Below, piece by piece: positions 8,006 to 17,100 of a stretch of 18,648 nucleotides of DNA. Location of the stretch: NCBI GenBank assembly GCA_038213005.1, contig JBBQTU010000060.1, positions 1 to 18,648 on the forward strand, read 5' to 3'. The notes under the pieces are model-generated. The model saw nothing but the letters and a program-made list of their open reading frames with translations. It was not told where the DNA came from and did no database searches. Each line of letters opens with the position of its first letter. Position 1 is the stretch's first letter. The DNA is from JBBQTU01 sp038213005 (GTDB lineage: Bacteria; Planctomycetota; Phycisphaerae; Tepidisphaerales; Tepidisphaeraceae). The position numbers and the translations under genes were made by a program.

Positions 8006-8038
8006 GTATATCATTAACGCGTGCAGTGTATATCACTA
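8006..8038 (+). promoter_or_regulatory. Candidate operator: direct repeat plus short palindrome
   Basis: GTATATCATTA (8006-8016) and GTATATCACTA (8028-8038) match at ten of eleven bases and are 22 bp apart, about two helical turns. The second copy lies within AGTG-TATAT-CACT (8025-8037), a perfect four-base-arm palindrome. The pair sits just downstream of the predicted transcription start, where a bound protein would block transcription. The obvious candidate binder is the GntR/LacI-type protein encoded 23 bases downstream. Assignment is inference. Confidence 0.45.
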
Positions 8039-8060
8039 GGACTCGGGCGAGAGGCTGACT

Positions 8061-9155
8061 ATGGAGCGTCCGGCGACTGACATCCTCGCCACCAAAGCCG
8101 CCATTCGGTCTCACATTCGAGGGGAGATCGTGGAAGGCAAGCTGGCGCCCGGGGTCAAGCTGCCATCACGGCGCGTGCTGGCGAAGCAATTTCGCACCAC
8201 GCTGGTGACGCTTCAGCGGGCGATGGACGCCTTGGCGGGCGATGGATTTCTGGACGCGCGCGGTCCGGCCGGGACGTTTGTTGTGGATAACCCGCCGCAC
8301 CTCTGTCGCTATGGCGTCGTCTTCGCACGCCAGGAGAGTTCGGCAGAGTTCTGGCCGCGGTTTTGGCATGTGGTGCGTGATGAGGCGGGAAGACTGCATC
8401 GTCCCAACGAGCGCGAACTGGCGATTTTCTACGACGATGGCGGCCACACCGACAGCGCGGAATATCAGCGGCTGCTGAGCGACGTGGAGCGTCATCGGGT
8501 TGCGGGGCTGATCTTCACGCACGATGTTGTGGGGTTGGCGAGCTCACCGTTGCTGAAGGTGCCCGGCATTCCGCGGGTCGCGATGATGGAACCGGCAGCG
8601 AGCGTTGCTATTCCTGCGGTAGCGATGGAAGTCGAGTCGTTCGTTAGGCTGTCGCTGGACTATCTCGCCAGCCGCGGCCGCAAGCGGCTGGCGATCCTGT
8701 GTGTCGCCAATCAACTGGGGCAGCGCGAGGCGGTGCTGGCCGCCGCGGCGGCGAGGCAGATGATCACGCGGCCGTATTGGGTGCACGAACTGCCGCTGCC
8801 GGCGGAACGGGTTTCGCAGAGCGTGGTGCACCTGCTATTCAGCGGCGAGGCGTGCGTGCGCCCCGATGCGCTGCTGATCATGGACGACAACCTGGTGCCT
8901 GCGGCAATGAAGGGCCTGGTGGCGGCCGGGGTGTCGGCGCCCGCGGATCTGGATGTGGTGGCACACGCCAATTTCCCCGAGATGTTGCCGACCCCGTTTC
9001 CGGTGTGGCGGGTTGGATTCTCAATCCGGCAGGTTCTCAATACATGCATGGATTCGATCGATCGGCAGCGTCGCGGGGCGGCGTTCGCGATGGTGACGCG
9101 CCTGCCGGCGATTTCGCAAGATGATGAGGATGTTTTCGAGGGTTTCGGAACATAA
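8061..9155 (+). CDS. GntR-type regulator with LacI-like ligand-binding domain
   Basis: A 364-residue transcription factor. The N-terminal winged helix-turn-helix (about residues 10-76) has the GntR pattern: EIVEGKLAPGVKLPSRRVLA, then TTLVTLQRAMDALAGDGFLD, then GPAGTFV. Residues about 84-355 resemble the periplasmic-binding-protein fold of LacI/AraR sensors (YGVVFAR, VAGLIFTH, LASRGRKRLAILC, RPDALLIMDDNLVPAAM, LDVVAHANFPE). The AraR-like layout of GntR head and LacI body normally senses a sugar and represses nearby genes. The ligand is not predictable; the conserved contact residues are degenerate. GAGAGG at 8049-8054 is six bases before the ATG. It is the first gene of a co-directional set with a pseudopilin and two large secreted proteins, which are its likely regulon, along with its own promoter. 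Confidence 0.87.
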   Translation: MERPATDILATKAAIRSHIRGEIVEGKLAPGVKLPSRRVLAKQFRTTLVTLQRAMDALAGDGFLDARGPAGTFVVDNPPHLCRYGVVFARQESSAEFWPRFWHVVRDEAGRLHRPNERELAIFYDDGGHTDSAEYQRLLSDVERHRVAGLIFTHDVVGLASSPLLKVPGIPRVAMMEPAASVAIPAVAMEVESFVRLSLDYLASRGRKRLAILCVANQLGQREAVLAAAAARQMITRPYWVHELPLPAERVSQSVVHLLFSGEACVRPDALLIMDDNLVPAAMKGLVAAGVSAPADLDVVAHANFPEMLPTPFPVWRVGFSIRQVLNTCMDSIDRQRRGAAFAMVTRLPAISQDDEDVFEGFGT

Positions 9156-9164
9156 GGCGGGCGA

Positions 9165-9181
9165 AGCCGGGCTTTCCGGCT
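9165..9181 (+). other. Small perfect hairpin between regulator and pseudopilin
   Basis: AGCCGG (9165-9170), loop GCTTT, CCGGCT (9176-9181) lies in the 53-base gap after the regulator stop. Four T residues follow only nine bases later (9190-9193), so it is not a canonical terminator. It could attenuate transcription, mark an RNA processing site or protect a downstream message, letting the secreted products be expressed at a different level from the regulator. Confidence 0.35.
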
Positions 9182-9196
9182 ATGGCCCATTTTACA

Positions 9197-9202
9197 GAGG
9201 AG
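9197..9202 (+). promoter_or_regulatory. Ribosome-binding site that fixes the pseudopilin start
   Basis: GAGGAG at 9197-9202 lies six bases before ATG 9209. ATG 9182 and ATG 9203 are in frame but lie upstream of, or overlap, this site. Starting at 9209 also gives the standard short charged leader MRRRNG. Confidence 0.7.
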
Positions 9203-9208
9203 ATGACT

Positions 9209-10006
9209 ATGCGTCGTCGTAATGGATTTACACTGGTGGAACTGCTGGTGGTGATTGGAATCATCGCTCTTCTGATCTCGATACTGCTTCCGGCGCTGAG
9301 CAAGGCGAGGCGACAGGCGCAACTGGTCGCCGAACTGAGCAACATGCGACAGGTGGGGCTGGCCGTCATTATGTTCGGCAATGACAACAAGGGGCGACTG
9401 CCCGGTGGCAGCGGCAACAATGGTCCGTATCCACACTCGCATGACATCGTCCGCGGCCGGCTCTGTGGTTATGCATGGGACAACACAGCGAATGCGCTGG
9501 TCAAGACCGGACCTGCCTATCTGCAGCCCGCCCTGGACCTGACGAATCTGGGTTTCGCGTATCCGGGCGCGCTGTCCCGCGTCTGGGGTTGCCCCATGGT
9601 AAGCGACCCCTCGCCAGGAGTTCGGTACGGGACGAGCTGGTGGTGGAACGCCGGCCCACAGAATACCTGTGACGGCGCGGGCAAAGACATCACCTGCATC
9701 CCCAACGACCCCGCCTTGAACTGGTGGGAACAGCCGAGCGTGGCGGACTTCTATCGCCTGACTATCACCGGCGGAGGCTACAAGGACAGCCGAGGCAGAC
9801 AGCCCAACCCGGACAACATCATCCTGATCACGGATGCTGGAGCTCCAATCTACGATGGCGGGCCGCTTCCCGGACACCTGAAGGCTTCTCCCAAGTACAC
9901 CGGGGATGTCGAAGGGGCCTGCACGTTGTTCCTCAGCGGGCGGGCCCTGTGGCGAAACCGTGGCGAAATGCAGCAAACGGGTTTTGGGCCGTTGGGTTGG
10001 CGCTAG
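9209..10006 (+). CDS. Type II secretion-style pseudopilin (prepilin N-terminal motif)
   Basis: A 265-residue protein with a class III signal. Leader MRRRNG ends in Gly6, then mature FTLVELLVVIGIIALLISI with the conserved Glu at mature position 5 (Glu11). A prepilin peptidase would cut between Gly6 and Phe7 and methylate the Phe. The hydrophobic helix runs on into LLPALSKARRQAQ, the style seen in the expanded pseudopilin families of planctomycetes and Lentisphaerae. The globular domain (about 45-265) is rich in Gly, Trp and Pro. Near its C-terminus, residues 236-249 (GACTLFLSGRALWR) look like a degraded form of the NVLFADGHVEW-type ending of this family. Mature protein would sit in the inner membrane or a pseudopilus. 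No other secretion genes lie in the window, so it either joins a pilus machine encoded elsewhere or has a separate role with the neighbouring secreted proteins. It is 53 bases after the regulator and 105 before the next gene. Confidence 0.88.
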   Translation: MRRRNGFTLVELLVVIGIIALLISILLPALSKARRQAQLVAELSNMRQVGLAVIMFGNDNKGRLPGGSGNNGPYPHSHDIVRGRLCGYAWDNTANALVKTGPAYLQPALDLTNLGFAYPGALSRVWGCPMVSDPSPGVRYGTSWWWNAGPQNTCDGAGKDITCIPNDPALNWWEQPSVADFYRLTITGGGYKDSRGRQPNPDNIILITDAGAPIYDGGPLPGHLKASPKYTGDVEGACTLFLSGRALWRNRGEMQQTGFGPLGWR

Positions 10007-10111
10007 GCGGCTGTCGGCGGTCTCCGAGGTGCTTTGAGCAGGTGCTGCTGAGTACCGCTGCGCGCCGGTCCGCTGGGTCCACGAGGAGTCCATTTACTGA
10101 ATCAGGGAACG

Positions 10112-13100
10112 ATGATGAAACGCTTCTATGGTTGTCTTCTGCTGGTCGGGATGTTGTCTTCGGTCTTTACCGAGGTGCACGCGATGGACTTTACGGAAGG
10201 GTTGATGACCGCGGTTCCGGTCAAGAATGGGCAGGCGCCGAAGATAGACGGCGACCTGGGGGACTGGGATCTGAGTGCGGCAGAGCCGGTCACGCTGTCT
10301 GAGCAGTCGGCCTCGCAACTGAATTCCGACTGGGCGTTGTCGTATGACGATGATGCGCTCTACATCGGCGTTCGCGTGTCGCTTCCCAACCGGCCCTACA
10401 GCAATCCGAATAATGCCACGGATGCGTTCTGGCAGGGCGACCTGATCCAGCTTCGCCTGGCGGCTGACCCTTCGCTGCCTTATCCGCTGGATCGGCAGCG
10501 GGATGCGGGCAGCGATCGGGTGGCGCATGTTTCGCTGTGGAAGAACAGTCAGACCGGGGCGGATTACCTGGACATCAATCGAGGCGTTGGGCTGAATCTG
10601 GGCGAGACCGCCAACCCACCGGGTTCGCAAGTGGTCGTTCGGGTGCAGGGGAGCAGCGGCTACACGGTGGAGGCGCGCCTGCCCTGGTCGGCGCTGAAGG
10701 CGCCGGACGGGAAGAACCCGTTCAAGGTGGGGCAGAAGATGCCGTTTGTCGCCGAGACGCTGTGGACGGGCGGCGACTATTCACGCGTCGTGGCGGTGTT
10801 TCGGACTAATCCTGGCACCTTCGCGTTCGCTTCGCCGCACACGTGGGGCCAGGTCGAGTTTGCGGCCAAGGGGTTTGAGGCGCGCCGCCATCCGACCCTG
10901 GAGACGGTGATTGCGAAATTCAAAGGCCAGGCACCGGCCGTGGTCGCCGGCGTGCCGTTCACCATCGAGGTGCCGGCCGACGGACTGAAGGTTTCGGCCA
11001 ACATCCTCGGTCCCAACGGGGAAGTGCTGCGCGAGTTGATGGGCGGCGAAGAGCATCCCAAAGGGCCGCTGACCGTGCGATGGGACGGCAAGGATGCCTG
11101 GGGGCATACCCTCGCGCCAGGCGACTACAAGTGGGGAGCCTTCTTCCATCGCGGACTGAAGATTGAACTGGCCGGCTCGGTCGGCACATCGGGCGACCCG
11201 ACCTATCCCACGCTGGACGGCAAAGGCGCGTGGGGCGGCGATCACTCCGACCCGATTGACTGCGCGGCCGATGAGAGCGGGCTGTATTTTCTCTGGCCGG
11301 TTGCCGAAGCGGGGCGGCCGATTGTGAAGACCGACTATGCCGGTCGGGTGTTGTGGCGTAAGAGTCCGTTCGTGGGAGGCGGGTTCGGGCCGTTTTTCGC
11401 GATAGCCAGTGACGGTCGCTATGTTTATCTGACGCTGGGCGACCAGAACATTCGCCTGGTGCGCCTGGACGCCGCCACCGGCGAACTGCTGACCTGGGGC
11501 CGGGGCGGCCCGACCGAACTGCCGGTGCATGAGGTCAAGGCGGCGATGGTGCCGCAATCGGCAACTCCTCTGGAGACGCGAGGGGCGTTTTTCCAGAGTT
11601 CCGCTCAGGCCGAAGTGGGGGCAGCGCTGGTGCCGCAGGCCGATGCCGTCGGGCTGGCGACGCATGGCGGGCAACTGTTCGTGTCATCCTACGCAGGCAA
11701 CAAGATCCTCATCCTGGATGCCGCGAGCGGCAAGGTCCAGCGCGAGATCGTGTGCCCCGGCCCTCGCGGCCTGGCATGCGATGGTTCGGGGAATCTGGTT
11801 GCAGTCTCGTATGTGGCGGGCCAGACGGCACAGGTAGTGCGGTTTGCCGGCGCAGCGGGCAGCGCGCTTCCGGTGGTCACGCGCGATCTGGAGGCGCCGT
11901 TTGACGTCGCGGTTGACGCCGGGGGGCGTTTCTACGTTTCGGACCTGGGGCGGTCGCAGCAGGTTAAGGTCTTCGATGCCGATGGCGCGCCCGTGCGGGC
12001 GTTTGGAAAAGCCGGCGGAAGGCCGTGGCAGGGCAAGTACGACCCCGATGCGTTCCTGAAACCCGCAGGCGTTGCCATTGACGCTCGCGGCGGGTTGTTG
12101 GTTGTCGAATCGTCCCCGCCGAAAGTGATTTCGCGATTGAAGGTATCGGACGGTCAGGTTGAGAATCGATGGTTCGGGCCGGGCGTCTACTGGAACTCGA
12201 CCTGGCCGATGCCCGAAGACCCGCAGGACGTTTTCTATGTGCTGCCGGGCGGACTGGGTCGTGCCCGGGTTGCCCCGGAAGGGAAGACAGGCGTGCCCAA
12301 CGCGTACTGGGTGCCGGAGAAGGCCGGATATCCGCAACTGGCGTCGCTGGAGGACGGCATAGCGCAGCCTGAGACCGTGCGGGCCGCCAACGGCGAACTG
12401 TATGTGGTGCATGATTCCACGGATCACGCGATCCTGCGGATGAAGGACGACGTGCTGCGGCCGGTCGCCACGTGGCGCGGGGTGAGCACCGATAAGACGC
12501 GATTCCCGGAGAACACACTGGGGCGGCCTTATCTGGGTGTGTGGATTGACGCCAACGGCGATGGTCGCATTCAGCCCGGCGAAGAGTCGCAGTTGACCAA
12601 ACTCGCCGACGGTCAGCCCATTCCCATGCTCGCAGATGGGACGTCGTCGATGCATATGGAACCAAACGGCGACCTTTACTTCATGACGCAGGCCAACAGC
12701 ATTCTCAAGGTGCCATCGGCGGGTTTTGGCGACGACGGGATGTTGCGCTGGGATACTGTGCGGGCGAGCCTGGCGGTGCCTGTTGTGCTGCCGGGACAGC
12801 AGAGCATGTTCACCACGTATCGCACGGGGCTTCTTGGTGTGCGTCTGGCGGGCAATGGTGAGCTTTACACGGTCTTTAACACACTGGTTGAAGGCAAGGG
12901 CGGTGCGTTTGACTATGCCTCGCCCGCGCTGGCGGCGCGCCTGAAGGACGGCATGGGCCACACCGCCACGTTCAATGTGGTGAAATTCGCCAAGTACGAT
13001 CCGCAGGGCCGCCTGCTATGGATGGCGGGGCGGAAGGCGACGGCGGGCGCCAAGCCCGGCGAGATCTACCATACGTGGAACATGGCGGGGCTGATCAATG

Positions 13101-14098
13101 ACCGCTATGTCGCGTCGGGCAGTGAATGGGGGATGATCTCATTTTACACGCACGACGGGTTCTTTGTGGACTCGCTGATGAATAACCCCGGGCAGGCGCC
13201 GTCGCCGGGGCCTTACACGTTCGGCGGTGAGACCTCCGGCGCGCGCGTGCAGTATTTCCCGAAGCAGGATGAGGTATGGGCGTATTCGAGCGGCATGGCC
13301 TATCGCGTGCTTGGCTTCAAGAACGGCCTGATCGAGGGCGAGGGGCGCGCGTCGGGCACCGTCACCCTGGACAAGGCCTATGACACGCCGGGCGAGGTCG
13401 CGCCGGTTCCGGCTGCGCCACTGCAGATGGTTCGCATGACCGGTCAGCCGCTGGCGGATGCGGTGGTGTGGGACAAGGTTCCCCAGAGCCGGCTGCTTTG
13501 GGATGGCGCGGTGCTGGCAACGGCGCAGCTCGGCTACGACGATCAGTTCCTGTATGCCCGTCTCCACGTGAACGACACGACTCCGCTGCAAAACGGAGCC
13601 GATGTGCCCGAACTGGCGTTCAAGGGCGGTGACACCGCGGGCATCGTACTGGGCGCCAAGGCCCAGCAGAAGCCGGGCGCGGGCGATATCCGCCTGATGG
13701 CCGCCCAGATCGGCGGCAAGCCGCATCTGATCGCGATGAAAGCCGTAACCAGCGGTCCGAAGAAGCCGTTTGTCTACACCACGGGGAGTACGGCGCAATT
13801 TGAGTTCGTTGGTGACGTGCCTGACGGTCGTGTGCAACTCGTGCCCGACCCTGATGGCAAGGGCTACACGGCGACCTTTGCCGTGCCGCGCGGTTTCCTG
13901 GAGTTGGACCTGGCCGCGGGCGCAACGCTGCAAGGCGATCTTGAGGTCCGTCTTTCGGGCGCCGGAGCGCGCGGCCTGCAGGCGATGGAGCGGCACTACC
14001 TGTTCACTGCGTCGCGTCCGGAAACGACGATGGTCGACGACGTGCCCACTGAGGCTCGGCTTTACCCGCAGTACTGGGGTAAGGTGGAGATCAGGTAA
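10112..14098 (+). CDS. Large secreted protein: CBM9-like, FlgD-like Ig, beta-propeller, CBM9-like
   Basis: A 1328-residue exported protein. A Sec signal peptide (1-24, cleavage after EVHA) is followed by a CBM9/DOMON-like domain (about 40-250) with the hallmark KIDGDLGDWD (44-53), LSYDDDALYIGVRV and YTVEARLPWSAL. Next is a FlgD-like Ig fold (about 280-348: ILGPNGEVLRELMGG, VRWDGKDAWGHTLAPGDYKW). A long NHL-like beta-propeller region (about 350-1075) follows, for example APFDVAVDAGGRFYVSDLG from residue 595. A calcium-type EF-hand loop DANGDGRIQPGE is at 813-824. A second CBM9-like domain (about 1107-1328) contains LYARLHVNDTTPLQNGADVP. I see no catalytic motif and no membrane or sorting anchor, so binding or scaffolding is the likely role; the ligand is presumably carbohydrate by family. 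AGGGA at 10104-10108 would fit ATG 10115 slightly better than 10112; the difference is one residue. It is a paralogue of the next gene over residues from about 280 onward. Confidence 0.87.
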   Translation: MMKRFYGCLLLVGMLSSVFTEVHAMDFTEGLMTAVPVKNGQAPKIDGDLGDWDLSAAEPVTLSEQSASQLNSDWALSYDDDALYIGVRVSLPNRPYSNPNNATDAFWQGDLIQLRLAADPSLPYPLDRQRDAGSDRVAHVSLWKNSQTGADYLDINRGVGLNLGETANPPGSQVVVRVQGSSGYTVEARLPWSALKAPDGKNPFKVGQKMPFVAETLWTGGDYSRVVAVFRTNPGTFAFASPHTWGQVEFAAKGFEARRHPTLETVIAKFKGQAPAVVAGVPFTIEVPADGLKVSANILGPNGEVLRELMGGEEHPKGPLTVRWDGKDAWGHTLAPGDYKWGAFFHRGLKIELAGSVGTSGDPTYPTLDGKGAWGGDHSDPIDCAADESGLYFLWPVAEAGRPIVKTDYAGRVLWRKSPFVGGGFGPFFAIASDGRYVYLTLGDQNIRLVRLDAATGELLTWGRGGPTELPVHEVKAAMVPQSATPLETRGAFFQSSAQAEVGAALVPQADAVGLATHGGQLFVSSYAGNKILILDAASGKVQREIVCPGPRGLACDGSGNLVAVSYVAGQTAQVVRFAGAAGSALPVVTRDLEAPFDVAVDAGGRFYVSDLGRSQQVKVFDADGAPVRAFGKAGGRPWQGKYDPDAFLKPAGVAIDARGGLLVVESSPPKVISRLKVSDGQVENRWFGPGVYWNSTWPMPEDPQDVFYVLPGGLGRARVAPEGKTGVPNAYWVPEKAGYPQLASLEDGIAQPETVRAANGELYVVHDSTDHAILRMKDDVLRPVATWRGVSTDKTRFPENTLGRPYLGVWIDANGDGRIQPGEESQLTKLADGQPIPMLADGTSSMHMEPNGDLYFMTQANSILKVPSAGFGDDGMLRWDTVRASLAVPVVLPGQQSMFTTYRTGLLGVRLAGNGELYTVFNTLVEGKGGAFDYASPALAARLKDGMGHTATFNVVKFAKYDPQGRLLWMAGRKATAGAKPGEIYHTWNMAGLINDRYVASGSEWGMISFYTHDGFFVDSLMNNPGQAPSPGPYTFGGETSGARVQYFPKQDEVWAYSSGMAYRVLGFKNGLIEGEGRASGTVTLDKAYDTPGEVAPVPAAPLQMVRMTGQPLADAVVWDKVPQSRLLWDGAVLATAQLGYDDQFLYARLHVNDTTPLQNGADVPELAFKGGDTAGIVLGAKAQQKPGAGDIRLMAAQIGGKPHLIAMKAVTSGPKKPFVYTTGSTAQFEFVGDVPDGRVQLVPDPDGKGYTATFAVPRGFLELDLAAGATLQGDLEVRLSGAGARGLQAMERHYLFTASRPETTMVDDVPTEARLYPQYWGKVEIR

Positions 14099-14108
14099 GA
14101 GGCGCCTC
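14099..14108. repeat. Ten-base perfect palindrome between the paralogous genes
   Basis: GAGGCGCCTC immediately follows the stop codon of the first large protein. It is a perfect palindrome without a loop and without a T-run. It may be chance or a protein site; it is not a convincing terminator. Confidence 0.25.
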
Positions 14109-14158
14109 GGTCTGTGCGTCCGGTTGGCGCGGAATCCCTACGGAAGGAAAGAACTATC

Positions 14159-17100
14159 ATGCGACCCTCTTGTATTCACTGGCTTATCTGTCATGCGCTG
14201 GTTCTGCTGGCCGGCATAGGGCAGATGGCTGGCGGCGGGTCTGCGGCGATGGGCGCCGATGAGGCGGCCCTGCGCTTGAGCGGCCGCGACCGCGTGGTGT
14301 TCGTGGGCGACAGCATCACCGGATTGGGGCAAAACAGTCCCGACGGCTTCGTTCACCTGATTGGTGAGGCGATGAAGAAGGCCTCCGGTGAGGCGCCAAC
14401 GCTGGTGGCTCTGGGGGGGAGCGGCCAGGGTGTGGCAAGCTGGGGTGGCGTCGAGAGCGGATCGCGCCAGAAGGAAAGTTTCCTGGATGTGAAGGGGGTC
14501 GGGGTTAAGAGCACGCTGGACGGTGGAGCAGATGTCCTGGTGATCATGCTGGGCATGAATGATGTGCTGGCGCCCTATGTCGGTCCGGATCCCCAGTCGC
14601 TGGACCAATGGACATCGCAGTATCGTCAGTTGGTTCAGTCGCTCAAGACCCGCACGAAGGCCCGCGTTGTGGCCCTGGCGGGCATCACGCCTTGTACGGA
14701 GGGCCGCCAGTCTCCGCGAAACCTTCTCATCAGGCAGTTGAATGACCGTGCCCGGGCGCTGGCGAAGGAGCTGGGTTGCCGCTGGCTTCCCACGAACCAG
14801 TCGGTCTTTGATCTGCTGGATCGAGGGCGCAAGATCAACGCGGATTTCCATATCACCCGTGACTACGTTCATCCCAACGAGGCGGGGCATCTGGGAATTG
14901 CCATTGCGATGCTGCGCGGGCTCGACCAGGCCGCAGCGGCTGATCATCTGGAGACGCGGGTGACTGCGCTACTGGCCAAGACGCCCAAGACCGCGGCCGC
15001 GCCCAAGGCTCCGCCGGCCTGGCTGGTGGGAACGGGTCTTGTGCAGATGTGGAATGGCGATGGCGGGACGTTTGATCCGGTCGCCAGCCGCACGGCGGTG
15101 GACGAGGCGATCGAGAAAGGGCAGGACTTCACCGGGCCGATCGAAGTCGCCAGGGGCAAGGTGCTTACGTGGCAGAGGGTTGTGCCCAGCGTTGATTTTG
15201 TTGGCGGCGCTGCTCCGGGCAGTATCGACTTCACCGCCGTCGCGGTTGGTCAGAACTTCGAGGGCGCTTATGCAGCGCGTTGGATCCACTGCGATCGAGC
15301 ACGGGCGGTGCAGCTCGAGTTGTCGATGCAGACTTTCGCCGGTGATCACTATTTGAGTGTCTGGCTGAATGGCAAGTCGGCGTATCAGGGCCTGATCAAC
15401 GCTGCCCCCGGTCTCCGCGCGGTGGCGAGCGTCGATCTGCGGCAGGGATGGAACGTGCTGGTCCTGAAGTCGAATCACCGCACATGGCAGTGGCAGTGCG
15501 CTGCGACACTGCTGCCGCAGCAGGGGGACGACCTGGCCGACCTGCGCTATGAATCCAGGCTACCGTCGAATTCGCCTGCCACGACGGTGCCTTCGTCCAG
15601 CTTCGTCCAGCCGGCGCTGCGATACCATCTGGACCAGCCGGCGCAGGTGACGCTGGTGATTGACGATGCCCAGGGCCAGCGGGTGCGGAATCTTCTGGCG
15701 GCCGGGGCGCGTCCGACGGGCGATCATGAGGAGACATGGGACGGCTTGGATGACCGTGGGCAGGCCGCAAAGGCGGGCGAATACCGCTGGCGTGGCATCG
15801 TTCATGGTCCGATCACCAGTCATTTTCAGGGCGCGTTCAATTCGCCAGGCAACCCACCCTGGGTGACGCTGCGTCCGGTGGAATGGTATCTGCGAGCCGG
15901 CACCAATGGCGGATGGCTATCGGACCACGCGGCGCCGCTGTGCAGCTATGCCGACGGGGATCGGATATTCCTGGGTGCGGAAATCGCGGAGGCAGGCCAC
16001 AGCATTATCCAGGTCGATCCAACGGGCCAGAAGCAACTGGGCATTCTCTGGCTGAGCCAGGGGTGCGCCAACATCCTGAGCGCTGAGGGAGACGTCCTGT
16101 ATGCGGCCAGCGAGAAGGCGTGGATGGGCGACTACATCGCCGTCAGCCGTTTCGACTTGAAGACGCGCGGTCATGTGCCCAATCCGCCCGCACTGAAGCA
16201 GGTTCGCGCCGACGCGACGTTCATCAAGGAGAAGCGCGATGACTTCAACGGTGTAAAGGGCATGGTCCTCACTCCTCAGGCCATCGTCCTCTCCCTGGCA
16301 GACCGCAATCGCCTCGCCTTCTTCGGCCGTGACGACGCGAAGCATTTCAAGGATATTCCTCTCCCCCAAGCCGGCGCGATCGTGAAGACTCCCGCCGGGG
16401 CGTTCCTGGGAATCAGCGGCCGGCAGATTGTGCGGCTGGATCTCGAAAAAGGTGCCCATCAACCGCTTATCACCGATCACCTGGAACAGCCGTCCGGGCT
16501 GACGGTCGCCAAGGATGGGACCATTTACGTGACCGACCTGGCGCCCGCGGAGCAGTGCATCAAGGTCTTCTCCGCCACTGGCAAGTTTCAGCGGCTCATC
16601 GGCAAACCCGGCGGCCGACACGAAGGCGAATTCGACCCTCAGGCGATGAGCTCTCCCACGAGCATCTCCATTGATGGACGTGGCCAGCTTTGGGTGACCG
16701 AACATGATCAGTTGCCCAAACGCGTGAGCGTATGGGGTTCCGACGGCCGCCTTATCCGCGATATGATCGGTGGCCCTTCCTATGGTGGAGGCGGCGCAGT
16801 GGATCCGCTTGACTCCAGCCGCGCGTACTACCAAGGCATGGCATTCCAGTGGGAGAAGTGGCCCGGGACCTACCGCATGACGGACCTGCTGTTTCGCATT
16901 GAGGACCATCTGGATCTGCCTTTGAAAATGAGCGGTGAACTAGTCGGGCATTTCCCCGTTGAGCGCGATGGCCGCATGTACCTGGTGCAGGATAGTGGCC
17001 CCCTTATGCCAGGGGCCTTCATTGGCGAACTGCGCGATCATCACCTCATTCCGCGTGCCATGGTGGGTACTCTCGGCCGCCTCAAGGCCGCGTGGGCCAA

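Larger units (their letters stand above)
7711..8060. other. Divergent intergenic region between dnaE and the GntR/LacI-type regulator
   Basis: About 350 bases with no supported gene. The dnaE-proximal half shows no clear promoter on the minus strand. It contains GTCTAGAC (7791-7798), an 8-base palindrome inside the repeated TGAGGTCTAGA. The regulator-proximal half has a good plus-strand promoter and a candidate operator. The 90-codon open frame from 7786 lacks family features and ends just before the regulator; I treat it as spurious. Confidence 0.55.

Noticed and set aside
7786..8058. Small 90-codon plus-strand open frame before the regulator
   Set aside because: No ribosome-binding site, no recognisable domain, and it covers the promoter and candidate operator.
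8711..10093. Minus-strand open frame of 460 codons across the regulator end and the pseudopilin
   Set aside because: It is antisense to two well-supported genes and crosses their intergenic gap. The product shows no domain.
14099..14108. GAGGCGCCTC palindrome as a terminator between the two large genes
   Set aside because: There is no loop and no T-run, and the short gap with a good ribosome-binding site favours co-transcription.
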